Shown: positions 1 to 8,084 of the stretch, piece after piece | Layout: every line of letters begins with the position of its first letter | Position numbering within the stretch: position 1 is the stretch's first letter | Program-made: the position numbers and the translations under genes | NCBI RefSeq assembly: GCF_006538885.1 | Contig: NZ_BJLY01000001.1 | Location: forward strand, 310,001-374,000 | Direction of reading: 5' to 3' | Origin: Gluconobacter roseus NBRC 3990 | GTDB taxonomy: Bacteria > Pseudomonadota > Alphaproteobacteria > Acetobacterales > Acetobacteraceae | Length of the DNA: 64,000 bases | The notes under the pieces: model-generated | Databases searched by the model: none | Told to the model about the DNA's origin: nothing | The model's input: only the letters and a program-made list of their open reading frames with translations

Positions 1-486
1 CGGTTCGCCGAAGGTGCGGAGCAGGGCGGCTTCGAGGAAGAAGCGGGCCCCACGGGTGACGATGCTGGCCGCGATGAATGGTAGCAGGGAGAAGTGGGCG
101 GCCCCGGCGGCGAGTGTGACGAATTTGTAGGGGAGTGGGGTCAGGCCCTTGGCGAGAATGATCCAGACGCCGTAATGGCGGAACATGGCTTCCAGATTCA
201 GGATGCGCTGGTCGGCATGATAGAAATGGGCGATCGGCATGCCGACATGCTCCATCAGGAATGCGCCGAGGATCCAGCCGATCAGCCCGCCTCCGACGCT
301 GGCCAGTGTGCAGACGAATGCCAGAAACCAGGCCCGTTCGCGGTTGGCGAGCAGCATGGGTACGAGCATCAGGTCTACGGGAAGCGGGAAGACGGACGCT
401 TCCGCCATGGCCACGACGATCAGCCACCATACGGCGCGCGGAGAGGCAGCCAGTTCGGTCACGCGGTTGTAAAGCAGTGTCAGCAT
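1..486 (-). CDS. DedA/YqaA-family inner membrane protein (C-terminus cut by window edge)
   Basis: This reading frame starts with ATG at 486 and runs leftward off the window, so about 162 N-terminal residues are visible. The protein begins MLTLLYNRVTEL and has several hydrophobic spans (around residues 20-45, 50-75, 105-135). The first includes EASVFPLPVDLMLVPML, the re-entrant type segment with an acidic residue and conserved prolines seen in YqaA/DedA (SNARE-associated) proteins. A later KGLTPLPYKFVTLAAG segment fits the second conserved family region. Members are inner membrane proteins linked to lipid or small-molecule transport; the substrate here cannot be told. The gene is divergent from the cytochrome b561 gene. 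The true C-terminus is not in the window. Confidence 0.75.
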   Translation of the reverse strand, partial: MLTLLYNRVTELAASPRAVWWLIVVAMAEASVFPLPVDLMLVPMLLANRERAWFLAFVCTLASVGGGLIGWILGAFLMEHVGMPIAHFYHADQRILNLEAMFRHYGVWIILAKGLTPLPYKFVTLAAGAAHFSLLPFIAASIVTRGARFFLEAALLRTFGEP

Positions 487-631
487 GGCGGTCGGGTATT
501 CCTGTAAGAGCCTGGGTGCTGTCCTACCCGCCTTGTGGGCGCTTGAAAATCCGTAACCCGGCGTCATGTGTGTTTCGTCGGGGGAACGGGTTATAGGAAA
601 CGGAACCGTTCTTCCGGAGTGCTGCCGTTTC

Positions 632-1180
632 ATGGACAAGACCCTTCCGCCGTTCCAGCGTTATTCCCTTGTGGCCAGGATGTTTCACTGGAGCATGGCG
701 GCGATCATCATTCCGCTGTGGCTGCTGGGGTTTTATGTCGGTCGGATCATGCCGCACGCGGCGACGCCGCAGAAGGCGCTTCTGCTGCTGATCCATAAGG
801 AGATCGGACCGTTCATCATTGTCCTCACGGTCCTGCGGCTTGTCTGGCGGGCGACGCATCGACCGCCCTCCATGTCATCGGATATTCCGGAAGAAGAGCG
901 TCTGGCGGTTCAGGCCGGGCATTTCGGGCTGTATGCGATGATGCTGATCGTGCCGCTGACGGGATGGGTACGGAGTTCCGTTCATGGGTTGCCGATCCCG
1001 ATGATGTGGGTCGTGAATCTGCCGCCACTGGCGCATAAGGCTCCGGTTTTCGTGCCGCTGGTGAATGTGCTGCACCAGTTCTCGTCATGGATTCTGGGCG
1101 TGCTGATTGCCGGGCATGTGATTGCGGCGCTGCTGCATCGTTATGGCCGCAGGGACAGGGTCATGGACCGGATGCTCTGA
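632..1180 (+). CDS. Cytochrome b561 family membrane protein
   Basis: A 182-residue four-helix membrane protein. Candidate haem-ligating histidines sit in or near helices: MFHWSMA (about residue 17), LLIHKEIG (about 55), QAGHFGLY (about 95), NVLHQFSSW (about 155) and AGHVIAALLHR (about 165). This spacing is that of the bacterial cytochrome b561 (CybB-like) family, which moves electrons between the quinone pool and periplasmic partners. I chose ATG 632 rather than an upstream ATG at 566, because the alignable family sequence begins here and GGAG lies about 12 bases upstream. It is convergent with ccmB, with a 29-base gap. Confidence 0.85.
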   Translation: MDKTLPPFQRYSLVARMFHWSMAAIIIPLWLLGFYVGRIMPHAATPQKALLLLIHKEIGPFIIVLTVLRLVWRATHRPPSMSSDIPEEERLAVQAGHFGLYAMMLIVPLTGWVRSSVHGLPIPMMWVVNLPPLAHKAPVFVPLVNVLHQFSSWILGVLIAGHVIAALLHRYGRRDRVMDRML

Positions 1181-1209
1181 AAGCTCCCGTATTGAATTGC
1201 AAAACCGGT

Positions 1210-1875
1210 TCAGCCCACGGCGGCTTTCAGGCCCTGTCCGGCGGCGAGGGGGCATAGCGGCAGGCAGGCGAACAAGCACGCTCCCAGCAGATCCAGACTG
1301 GCGGCAGGCGATGTTGCAAGCTGCCCGGCATAGGAGGAGGCCGCGCCGAAAATCAGCACAGGGGTTGCGAGTGGCAGAACCAGCAGCGGCAGAAGCACGC
1401 CACCCCGCCGCGCACCCAGGACGATCGAAGCTGCCATGCCGCCGAGGAGCGAGAGGGACATCGTACCCATCGCAAGGCCGAGCAGCAGGAGCGGAAGTTC
1501 CGAGCCTTTGACGCCGAGCATGATACCGAGCGGGATACTGGCGATCAGCAGCGGCAGGCCGGTCGTCAGCCAGTGGGCCGCCATCTTGGCAAAGGCTACG
1601 GCGGCCGGAGCCGGGCCGGTCAGCATCAGCAGGTCGAGGGAGCCGTCCTCAAGTTCTGCTCCGAACAGCCGATCCAAAGGCAGGAGGCAGGCGAGCAGGG
1701 CACAGACCCAGATGATGCCCGGCCCCATATGGCGCAGCAGGTCGGGCGAGGGGCCGAGCGCAAGCGGGAACAGGCTGCCGCATAAGATAAAGAACAGCAG
1801 TGACGCCAGCGTGTCGGCGCCGAAGCGGAACGCCAGACGGAGGTCACGGTCAATCAGGGCAAGAAAAGCGGTCAT
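1210..1875 (-). CDS. ccmB: Haem exporter membrane protein CcmB
   Basis: A 221-residue integral membrane protein with about six hydrophobic segments, starting MTAFLALIDRDLRLAFRFG. That opening, the length and the position directly after an ABC ATPase match CcmB, the permease of the CcmAB transporter in cytochrome c maturation system I. CcmAB works in the inner membrane; in current models its ATP hydrolysis releases holo-CcmE from CcmC. The start overlaps the ccmA stop by 4 bases, implying translational coupling. The other ccm genes (C to H) are not in the window. Confidence 0.9.
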   Translation of the reverse strand: MTAFLALIDRDLRLAFRFGADTLASLLFFILCGSLFPLALGPSPDLLRHMGPGIIWVCALLACLLPLDRLFGAELEDGSLDLLMLTGPAPAAVAFAKMAAHWLTTGLPLLIASIPLGIMLGVKGSELPLLLLGLAMGTMSLSLLGGMAASIVLGARRGGVLLPLLVLPLATPVLIFGAASSYAGQLATSPAASLDLLGACLFACLPLCPLAAGQGLKAAVG

Positions 1876-2510
1876 GACAGCCAGAAGGACTCTACATGTG
1901 CGAGCGAGGGCAGCTCGTGCGAACGGGTGTTGTCGAGGGGAAGCGGAACATGCGTCGTGACGATCATGGCGCCCCCCTTGGCGCGATGGGCTGCCATGAC
2001 GGCGCCGAGACGCTCGATACTGGCGACGTCCAGTCCGACGGTCGGCTCATCAAGCAGCCAGAGCGGCGCACCCGAGAGCATGACGCGGGCAAAAGCGGCG
2101 CGGCGTTTCTGCCCCGAGGACAGGAGGCGTGCTGGAAGATCGGTCAGATGGGTCAGGTCCAGCGCTTCAAGGGCGTCGGGCAGACTGTTGGTGCCGAGCT
2201 TTTCAGCCAGAGCCAGGTTCTGCGCCAGTGTCAGTCCGGGCTTGAGCGCATCCTGATGACCGAGCCAGGCCAGGTTGCCATAACGGATGACTTCCCCTGA
2301 ATCGGGCCGGCGCAGACCGGAAATCGTGCGCAGAAGCGTGGATTTCCCGGCTCCGTTCGGGCCTGTCAGGATCATGGCATCCCCGGCATCCAGCGTCAGG
2401 GACACGCCATCAAGAACCAGCCGGTCCCCGCGGAACACCGTGACGTCCTCGACGTCGAGCAGTCGTCCGGGGACGGGGGGCGTGGGGAAGTCAGACGGGC
2501 TGGTCATCAA
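1872..2510 (-). CDS. ccmA: Haem exporter ATP-binding protein CcmA
   Basis: A 212-residue ABC ATPase. Walker A is GPNGAGKST (about residue 51), a degenerate signature region reads LSSGQKRRAAFARVML (about 133), and Walker B with the catalytic Glu is LWLLDEPTVGLD (about 150). The LSSGQKRR form and short length are typical of CcmA. It powers the CcmAB complex in cytochrome c biogenesis. ATG 2510 is followed at once by another ATG, so the start could be one codon later. First gene of a leftward ccmA-ccmB pair, divergent from the amino acid importer. Confidence 0.92.
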   Translation of the reverse strand: MMTSPSDFPTPPVPGRLLDVEDVTVFRGDRLVLDGVSLTLDAGDAMILTGPNGAGKSTLLRTISGLRRPDSGEVIRYGNLAWLGHQDALKPGLTLAQNLALAEKLGTNSLPDALEALDLTHLTDLPARLLSSGQKRRAAFARVMLSGAPLWLLDEPTVGLDVASIERLGAVMAAHRAKGGAMIVTTHVPLPLDNTRSHELPSLAHVESFWLS

Positions 2511-2696
2511 AGGGTCTCATGCGCGGGTTCGGTTCTGTCCCGGTGTGTGTCTTTCTGTTTTAGAGACCCTGCGGACGTGCTTCGCAAGGGCCGGGCTCCG
2601 GATGGGCGGAATATGATGATCGTATGAATTGTGCCGTGGCCTGTATTAAGGTCTCGATACACTGGCGCAGGTCCGTTATGAGGGCTGCGCGGTCAT

Positions 2697-3491
2697 GTGA
2701 TCGTGCATCTCTTTTTTCGAGGGTTTCCGGAACTGGCTGATCTGGTGCTGCAGGCGAGTGGTATCGCCAAGTCCTTTGGTGGGAACGAGGTTCTGAAGGG
2801 CCTGTCGCTCGACGTGGAGCGCGGCGAGCTGATCTCGATGATCGGGCCTTCGGGATGTGGCAAGTCCACGTTCCTGCGCTGCCTCAATTTTCTGGAACAT
2901 CCGGATGCGGGCTCTGTCCGGATCGAGGATGTGATGGTCGCGTGCACGGGAAAGCACTGGAGCCGCGCCAATGAGGCTGAGGCCCATAAGCTGCGGTCAC
3001 ATGTTGGCATGGTGTTTCAGGCCTTTAACCTTTTTCCCCATCGCACGGTGCTGGACAACGTCATGATGGCGCCGATCCAGGTCAAGAAAATGTCGTGTGA
3101 CGAGGCGCAGTCCATTGCCTGCGAACTTCTGGCGAAGGTCGGGCTTGCAGGTGTGAAGGACCGCTATCCGGACAGTCTTTCGGGTGGTCAGAAGCAGCGC
3201 GCGGCCATTGCGCGCGCTCTGGCGATGAAGCCGTCCGTAATGCTGTATGATGAACCGACATCCGCGCTCGACCCTGAGCTTTCCGAGGAAGTGCTGTCCG
3301 TAATGCGGGCGCTGGATGACGAGGGCATGACGCAGCTTGTGGTGACGCATGACATGCGTTTCGCGCGCGCGGCGTCGGACCGTGTTCTGTTTGTTGAAGG
3401 CGGGGAAATCGTCGAGAGCGGTGATCCGGACCTGATGTTCGCCAACCCCCAGGAGGGACGGACGCGCCGGTTCCTGCGGACGCTGCTGTGA
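2697..3491 (+). CDS. Polar amino acid ABC transporter, ATP-binding protein (GlnQ/HisP type)
   Basis: A 264-residue ABC ATPase with Walker A GPSGCGKST (about residue 52), Q-loop GMVFQAFNLFPH, signature LSGGQKQRAAIARALAM and Walker B VMLYDEPTSALDPEL. The LFPH after the Q-loop and the SALDPEL sequence are characteristic of the polar amino acid uptake (PAAT) family. The assigned start is GTG 2697, a guess: the upstream region has only a weak GAGG about 13 bases away, and a GTG near 2742 is also possible. The stop overlaps the start of the fused binding-protein/permease gene by 4 bases, so the two genes form a complete importer. Confidence 0.9.
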   Translation: MIVHLFFRGFPELADLVLQASGIAKSFGGNEVLKGLSLDVERGELISMIGPSGCGKSTFLRCLNFLEHPDAGSVRIEDVMVACTGKHWSRANEAEAHKLRSHVGMVFQAFNLFPHRTVLDNVMMAPIQVKKMSCDEAQSIACELLAKVGLAGVKDRYPDSLSGGQKQRAAIARALAMKPSVMLYDEPTSALDPELSEEVLSVMRALDDEGMTQLVVTHDMRFARAASDRVLFVEGGEIVESGDPDLMFANPQEGRTRRFLRTLL

Positions 3492-5017
3492 TGAAAAAAC
3501 TTTTCGCACTCCTGCTGGCGCTTGCCATCAGTCCTGTTTCCGTCGCGCTGGCCGATGCACCTACTGCCTCACAGGACCTGCTCTGGGCATCGGATGGTGA
3601 GGCGAATGTGCCTTACGTCTTCCATGACCCGGCCCATGAATCCCAAATGACCGGTTTCGAGTACGAACTGGTCAACGAGATCGCCTCGCGGATGCACCGG
3701 CAGGCGAAGTTCATCCAGAATGACTGGGATGGGCTGATTCCCGGTCTGTCGCGCGGGCTGTACGGGATGGTGCTGGACGGCATCGAGATGACGCCGGAGC
3801 ACAAGGCGGCCGTGCTGTTCTCGCGCCCCTATTATGTGACGAGCGAGCGCATCATCGTCCGGCATGACCAGAACGGTCTGGATACGATGGATGCCCTCAA
3901 GGGGCATACGGTCGGGACGATCAAGGATACGACGGCCGAGCGGATGCTGCGCCGCCAGGGTGGCTCGAACGTGCGGTCATATGAAGAAGAGACGAATGCG
4001 TTCTCGGATCTGCGCAACGGGCGTCTGGATGCAATCCTGCTCGATGCGCCGATTGCGCTGTATTATGGCAGCATCTCCCCGGATATGAAGCTCGTGGGCG
4101 AACCAATCGGCAGCATGGAATATGGGATCGCCTTCTCGCCGGAGAACCGCGCGCTGCGTGATCAGGTGGATGCGGCGCTGGGCGAGATCATTCAGGACGG
4201 GACGCTGCACCGCATTCTGGCGCGCTGGAGCCTGTGGACGCCGCTGATGGCGAACTACACAGGCGATAACAGCCAGCCGGACATCACACCGACGGAATGG
4301 GACCATTACCGGCAGGCCATGGCGAACACGACTGGCAGCGGCTGGCATGTTCTGGTCCGGCGTTATGTGAGTTTCCTGCCGCTGATCGGGCAGGCGGCGC
4401 TCATGACGCTGGCGGTGTCGGCGCTGGCCATGGTTCTGGCCGTGGCACTCGGGCTTCTGCTGGCGCTGGCCCGGCATTACGGTGCGGCTCCGCTGCGTTT
4501 CGTGGCGGGCGTGTATGTTGAGGTGGTGCGCGGAACGCCGCTGCTGATCCAAGTGCTGTTCATCTTCTATGGACTGCCAGCTTTCGGCATCCGTTTGTCG
4601 CCGTTCATGGCGGGCATGCTGTCTCTGGGCCTGAATTATGCGGCCTATGAGGCGGAAAATTATCGCGCCGGTCTGCTGTCCGTGCCCCGCGGGCAGATGG
4701 AAGCGGCGATTGCGCTGAACATGACGCACTGGCAGGCGCTGCGGCTCGTGATTGTGCCGCAGGCTTTCCGCACCGTCGTGCCGGTCATGACTAACGACTT
4801 CATTTCGCTGCTCAAGGACAGTTCCCTCGTCTCCGTCATCACGCTGACGGAACTGAGCCAGACCTATGTGCGGCTGTCCTCCACCTATTACGATTATTTC
4901 GGAACGGGGATCATGGTCGGCCTGGCCTACCTGCTGCTCGGGCTGCCGTTCGTGCGGCTGGCAAGGATGGCGGAACGGCGGCTGGGTCGTGGGTTTTCAG
5001 GAACCGGGCACCACTGA
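3488..5017 (+). CDS. Fused periplasmic amino acid-binding protein and ABC permease
   Basis: A 509-residue protein joining two functions. Residues 1-22 form a Sec signal (MMKKLFALLLALAISPVSVALA). Residues about 30-250 are a type 3 solute-binding domain (PYVFHDPAHESQMTGFEYEL, TAERMLRRQGG, ILARWSLW). Residues about 285-500 are a PAAT permease with about five membrane spans and the ATPase-contact EAA region, VPRGQMEAAIALNMTHWQAL. It pairs with the ATPase gene it overlaps by 4 bases. Tethering the binding protein to the permease is known in some GlnP-like importers, mainly in Gram-positives. The substrate is probably a polar amino acid; its identity is not visible. Confidence 0.9.
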   Translation: MMKKLFALLLALAISPVSVALADAPTASQDLLWASDGEANVPYVFHDPAHESQMTGFEYELVNEIASRMHRQAKFIQNDWDGLIPGLSRGLYGMVLDGIEMTPEHKAAVLFSRPYYVTSERIIVRHDQNGLDTMDALKGHTVGTIKDTTAERMLRRQGGSNVRSYEEETNAFSDLRNGRLDAILLDAPIALYYGSISPDMKLVGEPIGSMEYGIAFSPENRALRDQVDAALGEIIQDGTLHRILARWSLWTPLMANYTGDNSQPDITPTEWDHYRQAMANTTGSGWHVLVRRYVSFLPLIGQAALMTLAVSALAMVLAVALGLLLALARHYGAAPLRFVAGVYVEVVRGTPLLIQVLFIFYGLPAFGIRLSPFMAGMLSLGLNYAAYEAENYRAGLLSVPRGQMEAAIALNMTHWQALRLVIVPQAFRTVVPVMTNDFISLLKDSSLVSVITLTELSQTYVRLSSTYYDYFGTGIMVGLAYLLLGLPFVRLARMAERRLGRGFSGTGHH

Positions 5018-5036
5018 ACAGGGTGCCCGGCGCGGT

Positions 5037-5966
5037 TTAGGCCGGACGGGGAGCGGAAGGGTCGTTGATCAGAGGCGGGACGAGAGTTGACGTGTCCAGC
5101 GTGCCGTCAAATCCCTGACGCAGGACGCGGGACCAGCCGATCATCCAGCGGTCCAGCGTGTCGATGAACTGGGCAGCGTCCGGGTTCTTGTGAACCGACG
5201 CCTTGTTCCAGTACTGCGGCGGGGCGAGCAACTGGCGTGAACCATGTTCGATCGGGGCGACGAGGGTTTCCACCGTTTCGATATGGGCAGTGTTCTTGCC
5301 GGCCACGGCCGCATGATACCAGCCGACATTGATCATCAGGCTCGGGATCGGGAAGCCGAGCGTGCGCATCCGGGAAAATGCGGCCGTGATGAACGGATCG
5401 GTGCTGACGCTCTGGTTTTCGAGGACGGCATTGCTGGTGTAGCTGCATTCCTGAGAGACACCGGGCTGTTCGGAAATATGGGCCGCGTAGTCGCGGTCAT
5501 CATGGCATGGCGTTTCGAGCTGTTCGGCGAGTTCGGCCGGGACGGGCTGCTGCGTGGCGCGCACCACGATCACGCCGGAGACGACGCCGCGATCGGTGCG
5601 GGCCAGGATCTGCTGGGACAGTTCACCATGCGCGCCGCTCCGGGCGGTCAGGATCGGGTGCCAGTCACCCGCCGGAAGCGGGAGGGTGCGGCCGGCGATC
5701 ATGATGCTTCCATGCTGGGCGATGCCCGGATCAGGGACGCCGATCTGGTCTCCTGCTCCGGGTGCGCCCCCCGGTCCGGCAGCAGTCTGGTCGGCCTGCT
5801 GCCCGGCTGACGGTGCTGCGCCAGGCAGGTGCCCCGGAAGCCACGGCATGGCTTTCTTGAGCGCCGGAGTGGGATAGAAGGCGGCCATACCGAGGGCGCC
5901 TACCGTTACGATCACGCTTGTGCGCCACAGGGGCGCGCGCCGCCAGAGCCGTCCGAATGCCGTCAT
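5037..5966 (-). CDS. Membrane-anchored protein of unknown function (third gene of the AAA+ operon)
   Basis: A 309-residue protein I do not recognise. It has one N-terminal hydrophobic segment (TSVIVTVGALGMAAF, about residues 16-30) after a basic stretch, so most of it is predicted periplasmic. Residues 45-80 are a Pro/Gly/Ala-rich linker, followed by a folded region with two cysteines (ETPCHDDRDY and GVSQECSYTS) that could form a disulfide. The last 100 residues include LGFPIPSLMINVGWYHAA and PPQYWNKASVHKNPD. It starts 3 bases after the AAA+ gene's stop, so the two are surely co-transcribed. It may be a periplasmic partner of that ATPase; this is inferred from gene order only. Confidence 0.6.
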   Translation of the reverse strand: MTAFGRLWRRAPLWRTSVIVTVGALGMAAFYPTPALKKAMPWLPGHLPGAAPSAGQQADQTAAGPGGAPGAGDQIGVPDPGIAQHGSIMIAGRTLPLPAGDWHPILTARSGAHGELSQQILARTDRGVVSGVIVVRATQQPVPAELAEQLETPCHDDRDYAAHISEQPGVSQECSYTSNAVLENQSVSTDPFITAAFSRMRTLGFPIPSLMINVGWYHAAVAGKNTAHIETVETLVAPIEHGSRQLLAPPQYWNKASVHKNPDAAQFIDTLDRWMIGWSRVLRQGFDGTLDTSTLVPPLINDPSAPRPA

Positions 5967-5969
5967 GGG

Positions 5970-7244
5970 TCAGTGGCTCATCCGGCCGAGCTGGGTTTCG
6001 GTATCGTTTGCGATTTCGGTGATAACGGTGCCGTCCTCCTGCGTGACGAGACGGACGCGCTTCGCACCCTGCTGACGGGCGACAATGAGGCTTTCGCTGA
6101 CCATGTCCTCGATGGAGCGGACAAGGTCACGTGCGCTGGCGCCGGTGCCGAGGTTCTTCTGCTTGACCATGACCTGGAACAGGACGCCGGCGTCGATGCC
6201 GCCGGTTTCGACATGCAGGCCGTAGCCTTCGATCATGGCTTCAATTTCGAGAGCTGCAACGCGGGCAAGATCCAGTCCGCGCAGGGGGCGGAAGACAAAG
6301 ATGCGGTCCAGACGGTTCAGCACTTCGGGCGCGAAGCCGGATTTGCGCAGGGCCTCGACCGACTCGGCACGCATCTTTTCAGGTTCGTTGGCGAGGCGGT
6401 CGGCGATTTCGGTCAGGGCCTCGGTCGCGACATTGGACGTCAGCATGAAGATCGCGCGGGTGGTCGAAACCTGCTCGCCCGTGGAGGCTTCCGTGACATG
6501 GCCATCGTTCCAGGCGGTGAGGAACTTCTTGAAGACGTCCGGATGGGCTTTTTCGATTTCGTCGAGCAGGACCACGGCATCCGGCTTGTCCTTGAGGCCG
6601 CCGGTTAGCTTGCCGAAGGTGTCCGATCCCACATAACCCTTGGGTGAGCCAAAAAGCTGGGTTGCGGCATGGGCGCTGGACATCTGCGTCATGTCGAAAT
6701 GCAGCAGGGGGCGTTCCATCTGTTTGGCCATCTGCTTGGCCAGATAGGTCTTGCCAGTGCCTGGAGGGCCGGCGAGCAGGAAGATGCCGACGGGCTTGCC
6801 GCGGACCTGAAGCGCCAGGCGGCGGCGCATCTGCTGGGCGATGTCTTCGCAGACCTGGTCCTGTCCGATGACACGGGCGCGCAGGGACGCGGCCAGTTCG
6901 TCGGCGTCGATGACGGTTTCGCGCTGTTCGCGGGCCATGAGCTCTTCAAGGGCTCCGCGGTTTGTCAGACGGCTGAGAACATCCATGATGAGACCTTTCC
7001 TGCGGCGCAGTCCGCGACGCGCCAGTTTTTCGGCTGACGTTTCATACGCCAGTCCCGTGACTGCCAGAAGTGCGCTGATGCCTGCCAGCGGAAGATAGAA
7101 ACGCCGTCCCCATTCGATGGCGGCCCACAGCCCGTTCAGCGACAGGTGTAGCATGACCGCGACCTGAATCACGGCCAGAATGAGGAAGGCCGCCATCATC
7201 AGCGGCATGGCCCGGTTGAGCATGGGTACGAGAGACTTGAACAC
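5970..7244 (-). CDS. Membrane-anchored single-module Clp-type AAA+ ATPase
   Basis: A 424-residue protein. Two hydrophobic segments (about residues 15-36 and 49-66) anchor it. The AAA+ module from about 120 resembles the second ATPase module of ClpA/ClpB: Walker A GPPGTGKT (159-166), substrate-pore motif GYVG (203-206), Walker B VVLLDEIEKAHPDV (Asp228-Glu229), sensor-1 FMLTSN, an arginine-finger region VLNRLDRIFVF, and sensor-2-like GASARDL near residue 370. No N-domain, first ATPase module or ClpP-binding IGF/IGL loop is visible, so partnership with ClpP is unlikely. The predicted job is ATP-driven threading or remodelling of proteins at the inner membrane. It lies 12 bases after one small membrane-protein gene and 3 before another. 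Confidence 0.8.
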   Translation of the reverse strand: MFKSLVPMLNRAMPLMMAAFLILAVIQVAVMLHLSLNGLWAAIEWGRRFYLPLAGISALLAVTGLAYETSAEKLARRGLRRRKGLIMDVLSRLTNRGALEELMAREQRETVIDADELAASLRARVIGQDQVCEDIAQQMRRRLALQVRGKPVGIFLLAGPPGTGKTYLAKQMAKQMERPLLHFDMTQMSSAHAATQLFGSPKGYVGSDTFGKLTGGLKDKPDAVVLLDEIEKAHPDVFKKFLTAWNDGHVTEASTGEQVSTTRAIFMLTSNVATEALTEIADRLANEPEKMRAESVEALRKSGFAPEVLNRLDRIFVFRPLRGLDLARVAALEIEAMIEGYGLHVETGGIDAGVLFQVMVKQKNLGTGASARDLVRSIEDMVSESLIVARQQGAKRVRLVTQEDGTVITEIANDTETQLGRMSH

Positions 7245-7256
7245 CGGGGCGGTTCC

Positions 7257-7868
7257 TTACTGGACGATCACGTTGAGCAGGACGCGCTGGTCAAGCGTCG
7301 TCAGGGCGGGCAGGGCCTGAGGGCCAAGTGCCGTCAGCGCGCCGATGGTCAGGGCCGGTGCGCGAGGCATGCTGACGGGAGCGATAAGGATCTGCCCGGC
7401 TTCGACGATGGGAATAACCAGATGCTGGAACTTGCCTGTCAGAATGACGCGCTGAGTCAGGCCCGAGACCGTAACATCGATTGTCTGTCCCACAGCGCCG
7501 GAAGCATCCAGCACCGGCATTTCCACCAGGCGCATCTTGCCGTCCTTGACTGCCGCAAGGATGCGGGCGCGGTCGGCAGGGCTGAAGCCGCTTTTGGCAA
7601 GGGCGGAAGGGGCTTTTGCGGGGGAGAGCATGGACAGCTGGACGGCGGCGGTCTGCGCGGCCGGAACGGCCGGGGTGTTCTGGGCCGGAGGGGCAATTGC
7701 CGGGGCAGGTGGTGTGGCCGTGTTGTGGGTATAGAAAAAGGCACCGGCCCCGACCGTCAGGGCCGCGATCAGTCCGCCTCCGCCCCACAGCGCCCGGCTT
7801 CTGGACGCGGGTTCGGATGGCAGGGGCTGCGGGCGCGGCTCTGGACGGGGCTCTGGCTGGACAGTCAT
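7257..7868 (-). CDS. Single-span membrane protein of unknown function (first gene of the AAA+ operon)
   Basis: A 203-residue protein not matching a family I know. It opens with a Pro/Glu/Arg-rich cytoplasmic segment (MTVQPEPRPEPRPQPLP), then one membrane span (about residues 30-47), a Pro/Ala linker and a compact C-terminal domain (FSPADRARILAAVKDGKMRL, MPVLDASGAVGQTIDVTVSG). The C-terminal half looks like a small beta-rich periplasmic domain; that is a guess. It begins the operon with the AAA+ ATPase and the 309-residue protein. The 5' region (7869-7992) faces the rimP promoter. Confidence 0.6.
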   Translation of the reverse strand: MTVQPEPRPEPRPQPLPSEPASRSRALWGGGGLIAALTVGAGAFFYTHNTATPPAPAIAPPAQNTPAVPAAQTAAVQLSMLSPAKAPSALAKSGFSPADRARILAAVKDGKMRLVEMPVLDASGAVGQTIDVTVSGLTQRVILTGKFQHLVIPIVEAGQILIAPVSMPRAPALTIGALTALGPQALPALTTLDQRVLLNVIVQ

Positions 7869-7992
7869 TTCGAAACCATCTCACTCCCGACGGCGTCCAA
7901 AGACAAGGGCTTTCGCGGCATGGGAATGTAAACAAATCTTTCGACTCGCCCAATGAATAAGAGCTTCCGGATCAAAGGGATTTGCGTTCCTC

Positions 7993-8021
7993 TTGCGTCT
8001 GGTGGGGAGGTGACTTACATA
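7993..8021 (+). promoter_or_regulatory. Predicted sigma-70-type promoter of the rimP-nusA-infB operon
   Basis: TTGCGT at 7993-7998 and TACATA at 8016-8021 are separated by exactly 17 bases, which fits a housekeeping promoter. Transcription would start near 8028, giving a leader of about 55 bases before the rimP start codon. Motif-based; not tested. Confidence 0.55.
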
Positions 8022-8055
8022 GGGCATATTCCATTCATCTTCCGCTCATTTGGGG

Positions 8056-8081
8056 GGTGGCCCTGACGGGCCGCCTTTTTT
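8056..8081 (+). terminator. Intrinsic-terminator hairpin in the rimP leader (candidate attenuator)
   Basis: GGTGGCCC (8056-8063) pairs with GGGCCGCC (8068-8075), with one G-U pair and a TGAC loop, followed by six T (8076-8081). This is a textbook intrinsic terminator lying between the predicted promoter and the TTG start of rimP at 8085. Attenuator-like leaders ending in a terminator have been described computationally upstream of rimP operons in proteobacteria (the Rfam 'rimP leader'); I recall this only in outline. NusA, encoded in the same operon, stimulates intrinsic termination, so autoregulation is plausible. Confidence 0.75.
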
Positions 8082-8084
8082 GTC

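Noticed and set aside
2511-2570. AGGGTCTC and GAGACCCT inverted repeat in the ccmA/ABC transporter divergent region
   Set aside because: The arms are 44 bases apart and only 8 bp long; no known operator matches.
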